From contig NZ_CP044218.1 in NCBI RefSeq assembly GCF_008727715.1, positions 2,418,001 through 2,482,000 of the forward strand: a stretch of DNA of 64,000 bases. Direction: 5' to 3'. This DNA comes from Mesorhizobium terrae. GTDB lineage: Bacteria > Pseudomonadota > Alphaproteobacteria > Rhizobiales > Rhizobiaceae. Shown one piece after another: positions 19,702 through 28,843 of this stretch; position 1 is the first letter of the stretch; each line of letters opens with the position of its first letter. The notes below the pieces were generated by a model. That model had not been told where the DNA came from and made no database searches. It was given only the letters and a program-made list of their open reading frames with translations. Made by a program: the position numbers and the translations under genes.

Positions 19702-20187
19702 GTGGGATCTCTCACCTCGCTTCTGGCTGGCCTGGTTACCGGTGAGGCCAGCGCCATAGCCAAGCAGGTCCGGGGCGCAGCGATCGTCTATGGGGTGGCG
19801 CTTGTCGCGGCGCTGTTCGGTTTCTGCTTTCTTCTGGCCGCCGCCTATCTTTGGGCCGCCAAACGGTTCGGAGCCATCGAGGCGTCTTTGGGCTTCGGTG
19901 GCGGTTTTCTTGCCGTTGCGGGTCTGACCGTCATCTCATATCGACTGACCGCCAAGAGCCGTTCTCGTCGACGGGCGGAGAAGCGCCGGACGAATCTCGC
20001 GGCGCTCGGCATTGCCGCCGGCATCGCTGCTCTCCCAGGGCTGCTCCGAAGCCGGGAAGGCACGGGTGCCTTGCTTGGGCCGCTCGCCGCTCTTTTTGCC
20101 TATGCGCTCTATCGGGAGAATTTTCCGGGCGATGCAGAAAAAAATGGTGACCAGGAGCCATCGAGTGACGCGGACCGTCGCGGATAA
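19702..20187 (+). CDS. Holin-superfamily (YqjE-like) membrane protein
   Basis: 161 aa with two strong membrane segments at about 29-52 and 62-82, a basic cytoplasmic stretch (KSRSRRRAEKRR), then a weaker hydrophobic region and an acidic tail. The pattern fits the phage-holin-like/YqjE group, which are not lysis proteins in this context. The GTG at 19702 is the only reasonable start after the preceding stop. It follows the DUF883 gene and probably shares its EcfG-type promoter. Confidence 0.7.
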   Translation: MGSLTSLLAGLVTGEASAIAKQVRGAAIVYGVALVAALFGFCFLLAAAYLWAAKRFGAIEASLGFGGGFLAVAGLTVISYRLTAKSRSRRRAEKRRTNLAALGIAAGIAALPGLLRSREGTGALLGPLAALFAYALYRENFPGDAEKNGDQEPSSDADRRG

Positions 20188-20336
20188 CGTCGTGCGCTCT
20201 TGGTGAACAGAGGCATTCTCATCGTTCTCATTTAGAGCACAGTCTATCCTGTCTCCACTGTCTTTGCCGCCATGGGTCATATGCTCATATTGGCGAGGAC
20301 AGCGGCTGGGGCCGCAGCGGAGAGAAAGGCAAGACC

Positions 20337-21269
20337 ATGCTCACCCAGATCAAGGGCCTGCATCACGTCACCTCAATGGCGGCGGATGCGCGCCAGAACA
20401 ACGATTTCTTCACCCACAAGCTTGGCCTGCGCAGGGTCAAGCAGACCGTAAACTTCGACGCGCCCGATGTTTATCATCTCTACTACGCCGACGAATTCGG
20501 TACGCCGGGTTCCGTAATGACCTATTTCCCGTTCCCGAACATCGGTTCCGGCAGGCACGGCGTTGGCGAAGTCGGCACCACGGCTTTCTCGGTGCCGGAG
20601 GGCACGCTTCCCTTCTGGGAAAAGCACTTTTCGGAACATGGCGTGACCGTGGAAGGACGCGAGGAAAAGTTTGGCGAGAAACGGCTCAAATTCTTTGGTC
20701 CCGACGGCGACGGGTTTGCGCTGGTCGAGGACAAGGCCGACAACCGTGCACCCTGGCTGAAGGGTGGTGTCCCCGGCGACGAGGCTATCCGCGGGTTCCA
20801 TTCGGTGTCGCTGCGCCTGAAGGACGGCGGTGCAACGGAGGAGCTCCTGAAGTTCATGGGCTACCAGGAAGTGGACCGCTCCGGCAATATCAGCCGGTTG
20901 GCGGTAAAGAATGGCAATGGTGCGGATGTCGTAGACATCGAGTCCTTGCCCGGTGCTTCCTTTGCGGGTCTGGGCGCGGGTTCCGTGCACCACGTCGCCT
21001 TCGCGGTCGAGAACCGTGCCAAACAGCTGGAAGTGCGCAAGGCGCTGATGGACACCGGTTATCAGGTGACGCCGGTGATCGATCGCGACTATTTCTGGGC
21101 GATATACTTCCGCACGCCGGGTGGCGTGTTGTTCGAAGTGGCGACCAACGAGCCGGGCTTCGACCGGGATGAGGATACGGCCCATCTTGGCGAAGCGCTG
21201 AAACTGCCAATGCAGCACCAGCATCTGCGTTCCTATCTGGAAAAGCATTTGCAGCCGCTGGACAACTGA
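20337..21269 (+). CDS. Ring-cleaving dioxygenase of the VOC superfamily (MhqO-like)
   Basis: 310 aa, two tandem vicinal-oxygen-chelate modules. Likely metal ligands are the His pair in KGLHHVTSMA, the His in SVHHVAFAVEN and the Glu in VLFEVATNEPGF. Members such as MhqO and LinE open (hydro)quinone-type rings. It is followed by a hydrolase of the MhqD type, so quinone or aromatic detoxification is a fair guess. The physiological substrate is not known. Ribosome site AGAAAGG. Confidence 0.85.
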   Translation: MLTQIKGLHHVTSMAADARQNNDFFTHKLGLRRVKQTVNFDAPDVYHLYYADEFGTPGSVMTYFPFPNIGSGRHGVGEVGTTAFSVPEGTLPFWEKHFSEHGVTVEGREEKFGEKRLKFFGPDGDGFALVEDKADNRAPWLKGGVPGDEAIRGFHSVSLRLKDGGATEELLKFMGYQEVDRSGNISRLAVKNGNGADVVDIESLPGASFAGLGAGSVHHVAFAVENRAKQLEVRKALMDTGYQVTPVIDRDYFWAIYFRTPGGVLFEVATNEPGFDRDEDTAHLGEALKLPMQHQHLRSYLEKHLQPLDN

Positions 21270-21339
21270 AGCCGCCATGAACCTTCCTGTCGCTCCGAAA
21301 GGGCGACGGGCCTTTCATTGATCACATCAGGAGGTCGGG

Positions 21340-21963
21340 ATGTCGAACGATCCCTATATTCACCGGACATTGCCGGGTTCTGCCGGTGGTCCCATGCTGT
21401 TCGTGTTCCACGGGACCGGCGGAGACGAGCAGCAACTTCTGTCGCTCGGTCGAGAGCTGCTGCCGACGGCGACGATCGTTTCGCCGCGCGGCGATGTCTC
21501 GGAGCTTGGGGCCGCGCGTTTCTTCCGACGCACCGGCGAAGGCGTCTACGATATGGATGATCTGGCGCGAGCAACGGCCAAGATGGCCGGCTTCATTGAA
21601 GAGCAAATCGAAGCGACAAAGCCATCGGTAATTTTTGGGCTGGGCTATTCCAATGGCGCCAATATCCTGGCGTCGGTGGTCTTCACACAACCCAAGCTGT
21701 TCAACGGCGTTGTGCTCATGCATCCGCTGATCCCGTTCGAGCCGAAGGTTTCGGGCGATCTGACCGGGAGCCGTATCCTCATCACGGCTGGTCGGCGCGA
21801 TCCGATTTGCCCGCCGAATCTCACCAATCGGCTCGATGCCTATTTGCGCGCGGCCGGTGCCGATGCCACAGTGGAGTGGCATGAAGGCGGTCACGAGGTG
21901 CGGCCGAATGAAATCGAAGCGGCGAAACGGTTCCTGTCCCTTGAACCGGCGAAAGGAGCTTAA
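21340..21963 (+). CDS. Alpha/beta hydrolase, carboxylesterase type (MhqD-like)
   Basis: 207 aa, phospholipase/carboxylesterase family. Oxyanion region VFHGTGGDE, nucleophile Ser in GYSNGAN, acid Asp in GRRDPICP and His in EGGHEV complete the triad. The CAGGAGG ribosome site is good. It follows the dioxygenase by 70 bp and precedes a GNAT gene by 3 bp. In Bacillus, mhqO and mhqD are co-regulated for quinone resistance; whether the same holds here is inference. Confidence 0.85.
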   Translation: MSNDPYIHRTLPGSAGGPMLFVFHGTGGDEQQLLSLGRELLPTATIVSPRGDVSELGAARFFRRTGEGVYDMDDLARATAKMAGFIEEQIEATKPSVIFGLGYSNGANILASVVFTQPKLFNGVVLMHPLIPFEPKVSGDLTGSRILITAGRRDPICPPNLTNRLDAYLRAAGADATVEWHEGGHEVRPNEIEAAKRFLSLEPAKGA

Positions 21964-21966
21964 GTG

Positions 21967-22266
21967 ATGGCCGAACAATTGCCCGAAATCGAGCTGGAGG
22001 ACCGCGGTTCAAAGGGGCGCTATTTCCTGCGCGGCCCAAATGGGGCGGAAGCTGAGATGACTTTCACCCGGATCGGCGAGCATAAATTCATTATAGACCA
22101 CACCGAGGTGCCGGATGCATTTCGTGGACAGGGCGCTGGCCTGAGGCTGGTCACACGCGCCGTCGAGGACGCCAGGGCATCAGGCAAGAAGATCATTCCG
22201 CTTTGCCCCTTCGCTGCCGCTCAGTTTCGGCGGCATGCGGAATGGCATGACGTGTTGGCAAGCTGA
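21967..22266 (+). CDS. Small GNAT-like N-acetyltransferase (YjdJ type)
   Basis: 99 aa. The minimal acetyltransferase fold of the YjdJ family: a beta-rich N-terminal half (ELEDRGSKGRYFLRGPNGAE), then TEVPDAFRGQGAGLRLVTRA, whose RGQGAG part is the acetyl-CoA pyrophosphate loop, then PLCPFAAAQFRRHAEW. A GTG at 21964 is in frame, but the ATG at 21967 has better spacing to GGAG. Third gene of the dioxygenase-hydrolase operon. Substrate unknown. Confidence 0.85.
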   Translation: MAEQLPEIELEDRGSKGRYFLRGPNGAEAEMTFTRIGEHKFIIDHTEVPDAFRGQGAGLRLVTRAVEDARASGKKIIPLCPFAAAQFRRHAEWHDVLAS

Positions 22267-22328
22267 AATCGTGCAGTGCAGTATTTCGTGTCTGACGATT
22301 TTTTGCTTGGGTCTGCAATTGCCTGAAC

Positions 22329-22354
22329 GTAACAAATCCAGCGACCAGCGCGAA
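22329..22354 (+). promoter_or_regulatory. Putative SigF-type promoter of the sigma/anti-sigma pair
   Basis: GTAACA (22329-22334), 16 nt, CGAA (22351-22354). The Caulobacter SigF promoter consensus is, as I recall, GTAACC-N16-CGAA, so five of six -35 bases and all -10 bases agree with the exact spacing. It ends 17 bp upstream of the sigma factor start and implies autoregulation. Confidence 0.6.
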
Positions 22355-22371
22355 TAATAGGGGCGGAGCCT

Positions 22372-22908
22372 GTGGGCGGTAAGGATGAAACCGAGCTTGC
22401 CCGGCTGATGCGGGCGGCAACCGCAGGAAACGAGAACGCCTATGCCGAATTCCTGCAGAGGGCGGCCGCCATCGTTCGCGGCTTTGCCCGACGCAAGATC
22501 GTGCAGGGCGGAGTTGATCCCGAGGACGTCGTGCAAGAGACCTTGCTGGCCATTCATCTCAAGCGGCATACGTGGCGCCAGGACGCGCCCATCCTGCCGT
22601 GGATTTATGCCATTGCTCGCTACAAGCTGGTCGATGCGTTCCGCCGTCGCGGCCGACATATCGAGGTGGCGATCGAGGATTTTGCCGAGATGCTGGCCGA
22701 GCCGGAACAGGATACGGTCAGCGAGCGCGACATCAGCCGCGCGTTGGACGGCCTGTCAGCCGGGCAGCGCTCCGTCGTTTCGTCAATCTCGGTCGACGGC
22801 AATTCGATCGGAGAAACCGCAACGAAGCTTGGCATGAGCGAAACTGCGGTGCGCGTCGCCTTGCATCGCGGCCTCTCGGCCATTGCCAAGCGGTTCGGGC
22901 GGACCTGA
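22372..22908 (+). CDS. ECF sigma factor, SigF type
   Basis: 178 aa. Region 2 has QGGVDPEDVVQETLLAIHLK and PWIYAIARYKLVDAFRRRGR; region 4 has LSAGQRSVVSSISVDGNS and GMSETAVRVALHRGLSAIAK. The following gene encodes a DUF1109/NrsF anti-sigma factor, which places it with Caulobacter SigF, a sigma factor of the chromate, cadmium and oxidative stress response. Start is GTG at 22372 with GGCGGAG before it; the only nearby ATG is out of frame. Probably autoregulated. Confidence 0.9.
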   Translation: MGGKDETELARLMRAATAGNENAYAEFLQRAAAIVRGFARRKIVQGGVDPEDVVQETLLAIHLKRHTWRQDAPILPWIYAIARYKLVDAFRRRGRHIEVAIEDFAEMLAEPEQDTVSERDISRALDGLSAGQRSVVSSISVDGNSIGETATKLGMSETAVRVALHRGLSAIAKRFGRT

Positions 22909-22909
22909 C

Positions 22910-23548
22910 ATGAAGACGAACGAACTCATAAAAGCGCTCAACGCAGACTCCAAAATGACGGCGATGCCGTCCCACTCGGTCTGGCGCGTGGCGCTTATGA
23001 TTGCCGTACCTGTCGCGGCTGCGGTGTTCTTCGCCACAATCGGTCCGCGCCCGGACTTCATGCTCGCCGCGCAAACCATGCGTTTCCTGTTCAAGTTTGT
23101 TTTCACGGCTACCTTGGCTGTGTCGGCCTTCCTGGCATTGCGAGCACTTTCCATGCCCGGGATCGCCACCGGCCGGGTCACGCGATGGCTGCTGGCGGCG
23201 CCGTTGTTGATGGCTGCGGCGATCGCGGTCGAATTGTTCCTGGTGCCGTCTGGCGATTGGGGCCGACGGCTGATCGGCACCAACTGGGCAATTTGCCTTA
23301 CCTTCATTCCACTGATTGGCTTGGGACCACTGGCCGTTTTCATCGCTGCGCTGAAGCATGCGGCGCCGACCCGGCCGGTTCTGACGGGCGCTGTCGCGGG
23401 GATCCTTGCTGGCGGTCTTGCGGCCACTTTCTACGCGGCGCATTGCACCGACGACTCTCCGCTTTTTGTCGCAACCTGGTATACTTTGGCTATTGCCGCG
23501 CTGTCGGGGTTGGGCTCTTTGATCGGCCGATTCTACCTACGTTGGTGA
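22910..23548 (+). CDS. nrsF: NrsF-family (DUF1109) membrane anti-sigma factor
   Basis: 212 aa with six membrane segments (roughly 25-45, 58-80, 90-112, 120-145, 155-175, 185-207). A short cytoplasmic N-terminus (MKTNELIKALNAD) would hold the sigma factor. Two Cys residues (NWAICLT and AHCTDD) lie near membrane borders; paired Cys residues of NrsF are important for sensing in Caulobacter. The ATG at 22910 is 1 bp after the sigma factor stop, so the two are translationally coupled. Confidence 0.88.
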   Translation: MKTNELIKALNADSKMTAMPSHSVWRVALMIAVPVAAAVFFATIGPRPDFMLAAQTMRFLFKFVFTATLAVSAFLALRALSMPGIATGRVTRWLLAAPLLMAAAIAVELFLVPSGDWGRRLIGTNWAICLTFIPLIGLGPLAVFIAALKHAAPTRPVLTGAVAGILAGGLAATFYAAHCTDDSPLFVATWYTLAIAALSGLGSLIGRFYLRW

Positions 23549-23705
23549 TTGGCTAATTTAGCCGTATCTGATTGATACTGCTTGTTAATCATGTCCCGGA
23601 ACTTCCAGCCCTGGATGGTGGACGCGCCCTCTGTACAATCATTCCTTAAATGAGTTACTGCAAGATTGTCGATGAAGGGATGCTTCGAGTTGGACGTATA
23701 ACGCT

Positions 23706-25964
23706 GTGACGTTTCAACACCGCGAAAGACGTGGCCTAGACAAATATCTGTCCGCCATCGCGTTGGGCTTTGGTTTCTGGTTAGCATCGGCCGCCTCGAT
23801 CCTGCTGTCGCGGGTCGGCGACGGTGTTGCGGCAGTTTGGTTGGCATCGGCGGTTGCGTTCGTCATGCTGGTTCGACGCGAGCGGCGGACCGGCATCTTG
23901 GACTATGCCGCGCTTGCAGTTGCGACCCTCGTCTCCAATTTGCAGTTTGGCTCCAGTCTCACATCGGGACTGCTGTACGTGGTCTTCAATCTAGGCCAAA
24001 CGGCACTCGCGTTGCTGCTCGTCGACAAATTTGCCGGCGGCCTGCCAGTGAAGGCCAGGCCATCGGTCCGAACTTTCGCGCTCATCCTGTTTCTGACCGG
24101 CGTGGTCGCAGATAGCGTGACAGGGCTGATCTTTGCCTCGTTTACCTACGCGGCGCATGGCTGGCCAATCTTCAAGACGGCCTGGACGTTTCTGTCGAGC
24201 AATGCTCTGGGTTATGCACTAGTCCTGCCGCTGCTGCTTTATGGTTCAAAGCCGGCACTCGTCTTGCTGGCCGAGCCACGGGCGCTGCTGCGTTTGATGC
24301 TCGTTGCCGCGAGTTGTGTTGGCTTGGCCTACCTTGCGTTGACCTATAGCCGCTTTCCCTTCGCGCTGACGATGCTGCCGCTGATGGTGTTTGCACCACG
24401 GTTGGCTTCGCTTGAGCTCGCTCTCGTGTGTTTCCTGACGGGTGTGGCCTGCGTCGCGATCGCCATGACGGGTCTGATGCCGGGCCTGCATAGCGGCATC
24501 GAGGTCTTGAGCGACGGGTTCCAGGTTTCGGTTGCGATCATCGTCTCCACGCCTTTCCTCGTGGGATTGTCCATCGAGCAGATGCGCGAGGATCATGCGC
24601 GGCTGGCGGAGTTGGAGACGCGCTGGAATTTTGCGCTGGTCAGCGCGGGGCAAGGCGTCTGGGACGCCGACATACGCAACAACAAGGTGCAATATTCCAC
24701 GATCTGGAAGAACCTTCTGGGTTACGAGGAGAGCGAGCTCGGCAACGATCCGGAGCTGTGGCTGAAGCATGTTCATCCCGACGATCTCGACCGTGTCATC
24801 GCGGCGGATCTGGACCACATGCAGGGTAAGGTGCCTGTCTACGAAGTCGAGTTCCGCATGCGCCACAAAAGCGGCCGCTGGATATGGATGCTCGATCGCG
24901 GCAAGGCGGTCGCACGCGAACCCGACGGACGCGTGGCACGCGCAATCGGCTCGATGACAGACATCACCGAACGCAAGGAAGCTGAAGAACGGCTGTTGGT
25001 TTCGGCGACGCTTCTCGCCGACGAGAAGGAACGGCTGCGCGTGATGCTGCAGTCGATCGGCGACGCGGTGATTGGTACCGATGCCGAGAACAGGATCACA
25101 TTCATGAACCCGGTCGCGGAGAAGCTGACCGGGGCAACCAGCATTGCGGCGCTCGGCAAACCACTCGGTTTCGTCTACCGCGCGGTGGACGAGGAGAGCG
25201 GGCGCCGGCTGGACGAGCCGCATCTGGCCGACAACAGGCTGGAACGGGCCGAGCAGAACAGCCGGGCCGTTCTCGTTCGCAGCGATGGCACGCGTTTCAG
25301 TATCCGCCAGGTCGTGTCGCCGATCCTGAACGAGAACAACGAGTTTGGCGGCTCGGTCATCGTCTTCCAGGATTTCACGGATGCGCGAACGCTGCAGCGC
25401 CAACTTGCCCACGCGGCGACGCATGATGCGCTGACTGGGCTCGCCAACCGCCCGAGTTTCATCCGGACGGTCGAGGACCTTGTCGCCAAGTCGAGGAGGG
25501 ATGCCTCGCGCTACCAACTGATGTTCATCGATCTCGACCATTTCAAGCCGGTCAACGACACCAGCGGGCACGCGGCGGGGGATGCGCTGTTGCGCAAGGT
25601 GGCCTCCGCGATCAAGGGGGCATTGGCGCCCGCCGATATTGTCGCGCGGCTGGGGGGCGACGAATTCGCCGTGGTGCTGATGTCGGCATCGCACGGGGTC
25701 GGCGAGGCCGCCGCTATAGCAATCCTCGAAGCCGTCAGCGCCCTGGAATTCATCTGGGATGGCCAGATGCACCGCGTCAGTTCGAGCATCGGACTGACCC
25801 AGATATGCGCCGAATGCGGCGAGGCCAACGAGATCATCGCGAAGGCCGATGCGGCCTGTTATGCGGCCAAGGCCGCAGGCCGCAACTGCGCTTTCGTGGC
25901 ACTGCCCGGCTTGTCGGGGAACGGTGTCGCCACGCCGATGACACGCGTGGCGACCGGAACCTGA
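23706..25964 (+). CDS. MASE1-PAS-PAS-GGDEF diguanylate cyclase
   Basis: 752 aa. An N-terminal MASE1 membrane sensor (about eight segments within residues 10-290) is followed by two PAS domains (about 300-425 with PAC end DITERKEAEE, and about 440-560) and a GGDEF domain. The active motif GGDEF is at residues 650-654, so cyclic di-GMP synthesis is expected. The inhibitory I-site RxxD five residues upstream reads APAD, so product feedback is probably lost. No EAL domain. GTG start. The 157-bp gap before it holds nothing I recognise. Confidence 0.92.
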   Translation: MTFQHRERRGLDKYLSAIALGFGFWLASAASILLSRVGDGVAAVWLASAVAFVMLVRRERRTGILDYAALAVATLVSNLQFGSSLTSGLLYVVFNLGQTALALLLVDKFAGGLPVKARPSVRTFALILFLTGVVADSVTGLIFASFTYAAHGWPIFKTAWTFLSSNALGYALVLPLLLYGSKPALVLLAEPRALLRLMLVAASCVGLAYLALTYSRFPFALTMLPLMVFAPRLASLELALVCFLTGVACVAIAMTGLMPGLHSGIEVLSDGFQVSVAIIVSTPFLVGLSIEQMREDHARLAELETRWNFALVSAGQGVWDADIRNNKVQYSTIWKNLLGYEESELGNDPELWLKHVHPDDLDRVIAADLDHMQGKVPVYEVEFRMRHKSGRWIWMLDRGKAVAREPDGRVARAIGSMTDITERKEAEERLLVSATLLADEKERLRVMLQSIGDAVIGTDAENRITFMNPVAEKLTGATSIAALGKPLGFVYRAVDEESGRRLDEPHLADNRLERAEQNSRAVLVRSDGTRFSIRQVVSPILNENNEFGGSVIVFQDFTDARTLQRQLAHAATHDALTGLANRPSFIRTVEDLVAKSRRDASRYQLMFIDLDHFKPVNDTSGHAAGDALLRKVASAIKGALAPADIVARLGGDEFAVVLMSASHGVGEAAAIAILEAVSALEFIWDGQMHRVSSSIGLTQICAECGEANEIIAKADAACYAAKAAGRNCAFVALPGLSGNGVATPMTRVATGT

Positions 25965-25978
25965 AATAGTGGGTAATG

Positions 25979-25994
25979 GCTGACTTAAGTCAGC
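25979..25994. repeat. Perfect 16-bp palindrome over the hbd stop codon
   Basis: GCTGACTTAAGTCAGC lies between the convergent cyclase and hbd genes and includes the hbd stop codon. It has no loop and no U-run, so it is a weak candidate for a terminator. A protein-binding site is possible. Confidence 0.5.
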
Positions 25995-26871
25995 GCGTCG
26001 GCACCGGATGTTCGCCGCGATAATCATAGAAGCCGCGCCCGGCCTTGCGGCCGAGCCAGCCAGCCTCGACATATTTCACCAGCAACGGGCAGGGGCGATA
26101 TTTGGAGTCCGACAGGCCGTCATGCAGCACCTGCATGATCGACAGGCAGGTATCGAGACCGATGAAATCTGCAAGCTGCAGCGGGCCCATCGGATGATTG
26201 GCGCCGAGCTTCATCGCCGTGTCGATGGCTTCCACGGTACCGACACCCTCATAGAGCGTGTAGATCGCCTCGTTGATCATCGGCAGCAGGATACGGTTGA
26301 CGATGAAGGCCGGGAAATCCTCGGAGACGGTAATCGTCTTGTCGAGCTGCTTCACATAGGCCTTGGCCAACTCGAATGTCTGGTCCCCGGTGGCGATGCC
26401 GCGCACCAGTTCGACCAGTTTCATCACCGGCACCGGATTCATGAAATGAATGCCGATGAAACGCTCCGGGCGATCGGTCTGGGCTGCCAGACGCGTGATT
26501 GAAATCGAGGACGTGTTGGTGGCGAGCACTGCAGTCGGGTTGAGCTGCGGGCAGAGCTGCGCGTAGATCTTGCGCTTGACCGTCTCGTCCTCGGTCGCTG
26601 CCTCAATGACGAGGTCGGCGGCGGCGAGATCGGCCATGTTGGCGGCGGAACCGATCCGCGAGACTGCGCCCTTGCGTTCCTTTTCGTCCAGTTTCCCGGA
26701 AGCGACCTGGCGTGCCATGTTGCCGCTGATCGTGGCGATGCCCTTTTCGATGCGGTCGACAGAGACGTCGTAGAGCAGGACGTTGTAGCCTGCCAACGCG
26801 GAGACGTGGGCAATGCCGCCCCCCATCTGGCCCGCGCCGATGATGCCGATCGTCTCGATCTTGCCGGTCAT
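25990..26871 (-). CDS. hbd: 3-hydroxybutyryl-CoA dehydrogenase
   Basis: NAD(P)-dependent oxidoreductase of 3-hydroxyacyl-CoA, 293 aa. N-terminal Rossmann motif GIIGAGQMGGG (about residues 9-19), catalytic-region HFMNPVPVMKLVELVRG with the active His, and C-terminal dimer domain with GRKAGRGFYDY. I chose the ATG at 26871; the open frame extends 15 codons further without a ribosome site. It follows etfB-etfA on the same strand, after a stem-loop. The role is butanoate/PHB and acyl-CoA metabolism. Confidence 0.93.
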   Translation of the reverse strand: MTGKIETIGIIGAGQMGGGIAHVSALAGYNVLLYDVSVDRIEKGIATISGNMARQVASGKLDEKERKGAVSRIGSAANMADLAAADLVIEAATEDETVKRKIYAQLCPQLNPTAVLATNTSSISITRLAAQTDRPERFIGIHFMNPVPVMKLVELVRGIATGDQTFELAKAYVKQLDKTITVSEDFPAFIVNRILLPMINEAIYTLYEGVGTVEAIDTAMKLGANHPMGPLQLADFIGLDTCLSIMQVLHDGLSDSKYRPCPLLVKYVEAGWLGRKAGRGFYDYRGEHPVPTR

Positions 26872-26920
26872 TCCTTGATCCCGCCAGAGGCTTGTTCTTG
26901 ATTTTGTGCAACGCAAACTA

Positions 26921-26955
26921 AATGGCCGGGGTAGGTTTCGTCTACCCCGGCCATT
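26921..26955. terminator. Stem-loop between etfA and hbd
   Basis: A perfect 14-bp stem (AATGGCCGGGGTAG at 26921-26934, CTACCCCGGCCATT at 26942-26955) with a 7-nt loop. On the minus strand it is followed by TTAGTTTG, a modest U-rich run, so it is a possible partial terminator of etfBA. Confidence 0.65.
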
Positions 26956-26982
26956 ATAATTAATACCGAACGAGAAGGGGCG

Positions 26983-27912
26983 TCAAAGCGCCTTTTCGAG
27001 TTCCGGCAACACCTGGAAGAGATCGCCGACGATACCGTAGTCGGCAACTTGGAAGATCGGAGCTTCCTCGTCCTTGTTGATGGCGACGATGACCTTGCTA
27101 TCCTTCATGCCGGCAAGGTGCTGGATGGCGCCGGAGATGCCGCAAGCGATGTAGAGATCGGGGGCCACCACCTTGCCGGTCTGGCCAACCTGCCAGTCGT
27201 TGGGGGCGTAGCCAGCGTCCACTGCGGCGCGCGAGGCTCCGACGGCGGCGCCGAGCTTGTCTGCGACGGGAAGGATGACTTCCTGGAACTTCTCGGCTGA
27301 ACCCAGCGCACGACCACCCGAGATGATGATCTTGGCGGAAGTCAGCTCCGGGCGGTCGCTTTCCGACAGCTTGTTCTCGACGAAGGAGGACAGGCCGGGA
27401 TTGGCTGCAGCTGCAACGGTCTCGACCGACGCTGAGCCGCCTTCGGCAGCGGCCTGGAAGGACGCGGTGCGCACGGTGATCACCTTCTTGGCGCCGGCGG
27501 CCTGTACCGTCTGAATGGCATTGCCGGCATAGATCGGACGCTTGAAGGTATCGGACGACACCACTTCGATGATCTCGGAAACCTGGGCGACGTCGAGCAG
27601 GGCTGCAACGCGCGGCGCGATGTTCTTGCCGGTCGAGGTGGCTGCAGCGACGATGGTGTCGTAGTTGCCGGCCAGCGAAACGACGAGGGCCGCCGTAGGC
27701 TCCGCGAGGCGCTCGGTCAGTTCTTCGGCTTCGGCCAGGAGAACCTTGCGCACGCCCTTCAGCTTGGCAGCTGCGTCCGCGGCGGCCTTGGCACCCTTGC
27801 CGGCAACCAGAACGTCGACGTCGGAGCCGATCTTGAGAGCCGCCGACAGCGCCTTGGCCGTCTGGTCGGAGAGCGATGCGTTATCGTGTTCGGCGATGAG
27901 GAGAATTGCCAC
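26983..27912 (-). CDS. etfA: Electron transfer flavoprotein alpha subunit
   Basis: FAD-binding subunit of ETF, 309 aa, which takes electrons from acyl-CoA dehydrogenases and passes them to ETF-ubiquinone oxidoreductase. The C-terminal FAD domain has [32 protein letters not shown] and [14 protein letters not shown]. Start is GTG at 27912 with AAAGGA upstream. It lies 24 bp downstream of etfB. Confidence 0.95.
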   Translation of the reverse strand: MAILLIAEHDNASLSDQTAKALSAALKIGSDVDVLVAGKGAKAAADAAAKLKGVRKVLLAEAEELTERLAEPTAALVVSLAGNYDTIVAAATSTGKNIAPRVAALLDVAQVSEIIEVVSSDTFKRPIYAGNAIQTVQAAGAKKVITVRTASFQAAAEGGSASVETVAAAANPGLSSFVENKLSESDRPELTSAKIIISGGRALGSAEKFQEVILPVADKLGAAVGASRAAVDAGYAPNDWQVGQTGKVVAPDLYIACGISGAIQHLAGMKDSKVIVAINKDEEAPIFQVADYGIVGDLFQVLPELEKAL

Positions 27913-27936
27913 TGTCTTGTTCCTTTCCGCTTCGCC

Positions 27937-28686
27937 TTAGAGCACGCCGGCTTCGTTCTTGAGCTTGTCGACGAGCTCGGCGACCGTCTTGACCTTGACG
28001 CCCGCCTTGCGGCGGCCCGGCTCCTCGGTCTTGATGACCTTGAGCTTGGGTGTCACATCGGCGCCGAAGTCGGCAGCGGTCTTTTCATCCAGCGGCTTCT
28101 TCTTGGCCTTCATGATGTTGGGCAGCGAAGCATAGCGCGGCTGATTCAGTCGCAAGTCCGCAGTCACGATGGCCGGCATCTTCAATTCGACCGTCTGCAG
28201 GCCGCCGTCGACCTCACGGGTGATTTTGGCTTTGTCGCCGGCCAGCTCGATCTTGGAGGCGAAGGTGCCCTGCGCCCAGCCGAGAAGGGCTGCCAGCATC
28301 TGGCCGGTCTGGTTGGAATCGTCGTCGATCGCCTGCTTGCCAAGGATAACCAGGCCCGGCTGTTCGGCCTCGACCACGCCCTTCAGCACCTTGGCGACAC
28401 CCAGTGGCTCCACCATCTCGTCGGACTTCACCAGGATCGCGCGATCGGCGCCCATGGCCAACGCCGTCCTCAGCGTCTCCTGTGCCTGCGCAGGCCCGAT
28501 CGAGACCACGATGATCTCCTCGGCCTTGCCCGCTTCCTTCAGGCGGATCGCCTCTTCGACGGCGATCTCGTCAAACGGGTTCATCGCCATCTTCACATTG
28601 GCGAGTTCCACGCCCGAGCCGTCCGCTTTCACGCGAACCTTCACATTCGCATCGACGACCCGCTTCACGGGCACCAGGACTTTCAT
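27937..28686 (-). CDS. etfB: Electron transfer flavoprotein beta subunit
   Basis: 249 aa; AMP-binding subunit, partner of EtfA. Begins [20 protein letters not shown] and contains [36 protein letters not shown] and the ETF-beta signature region around [20 protein letters not shown]. The ATG at 28686 is preferred; an upstream in-frame ATG at 28704 has no better site. First gene of etfB-etfA-(hbd). Confidence 0.95.
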   Translation of the reverse strand: MKVLVPVKRVVDANVKVRVKADGSGVELANVKMAMNPFDEIAVEEAIRLKEAGKAEEIIVVSIGPAQAQETLRTALAMGADRAILVKSDEMVEPLGVAKVLKGVVEAEQPGLVILGKQAIDDDSNQTGQMLAALLGWAQGTFASKIELAGDKAKITREVDGGLQTVELKMPAIVTADLRLNQPRYASLPNIMKAKKKPLDEKTAADFGADVTPKLKVIKTEEPGRRKAGVKVKTVAELVDKLKNEAGVL

Positions 28687-28843
28687 CTGTCTCTCACCTC
28701 TCAAGATGCATTCGGGGCGCTATAACAGTACCGGCCCGCTCAGGGTTGTCGAATGCCGACATTTCGGACGCAAATTCTGTAGTTCGCCCGCCAAATCTCG
28801 GTTGCCTGCACGGTGGCTTACGCGGCTTCCCCAGGCGCGCGGG

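Noticed and set aside
19702..20187. Phage lysis holin
   Set aside because: No endolysin or other phage gene is near; it pairs with a DUF883 gene as YqjE does with YqjD.
24246..26072. 608-codon open frame on the minus strand
   Set aside because: Antisense to the GGDEF gene; no recognisable fold.
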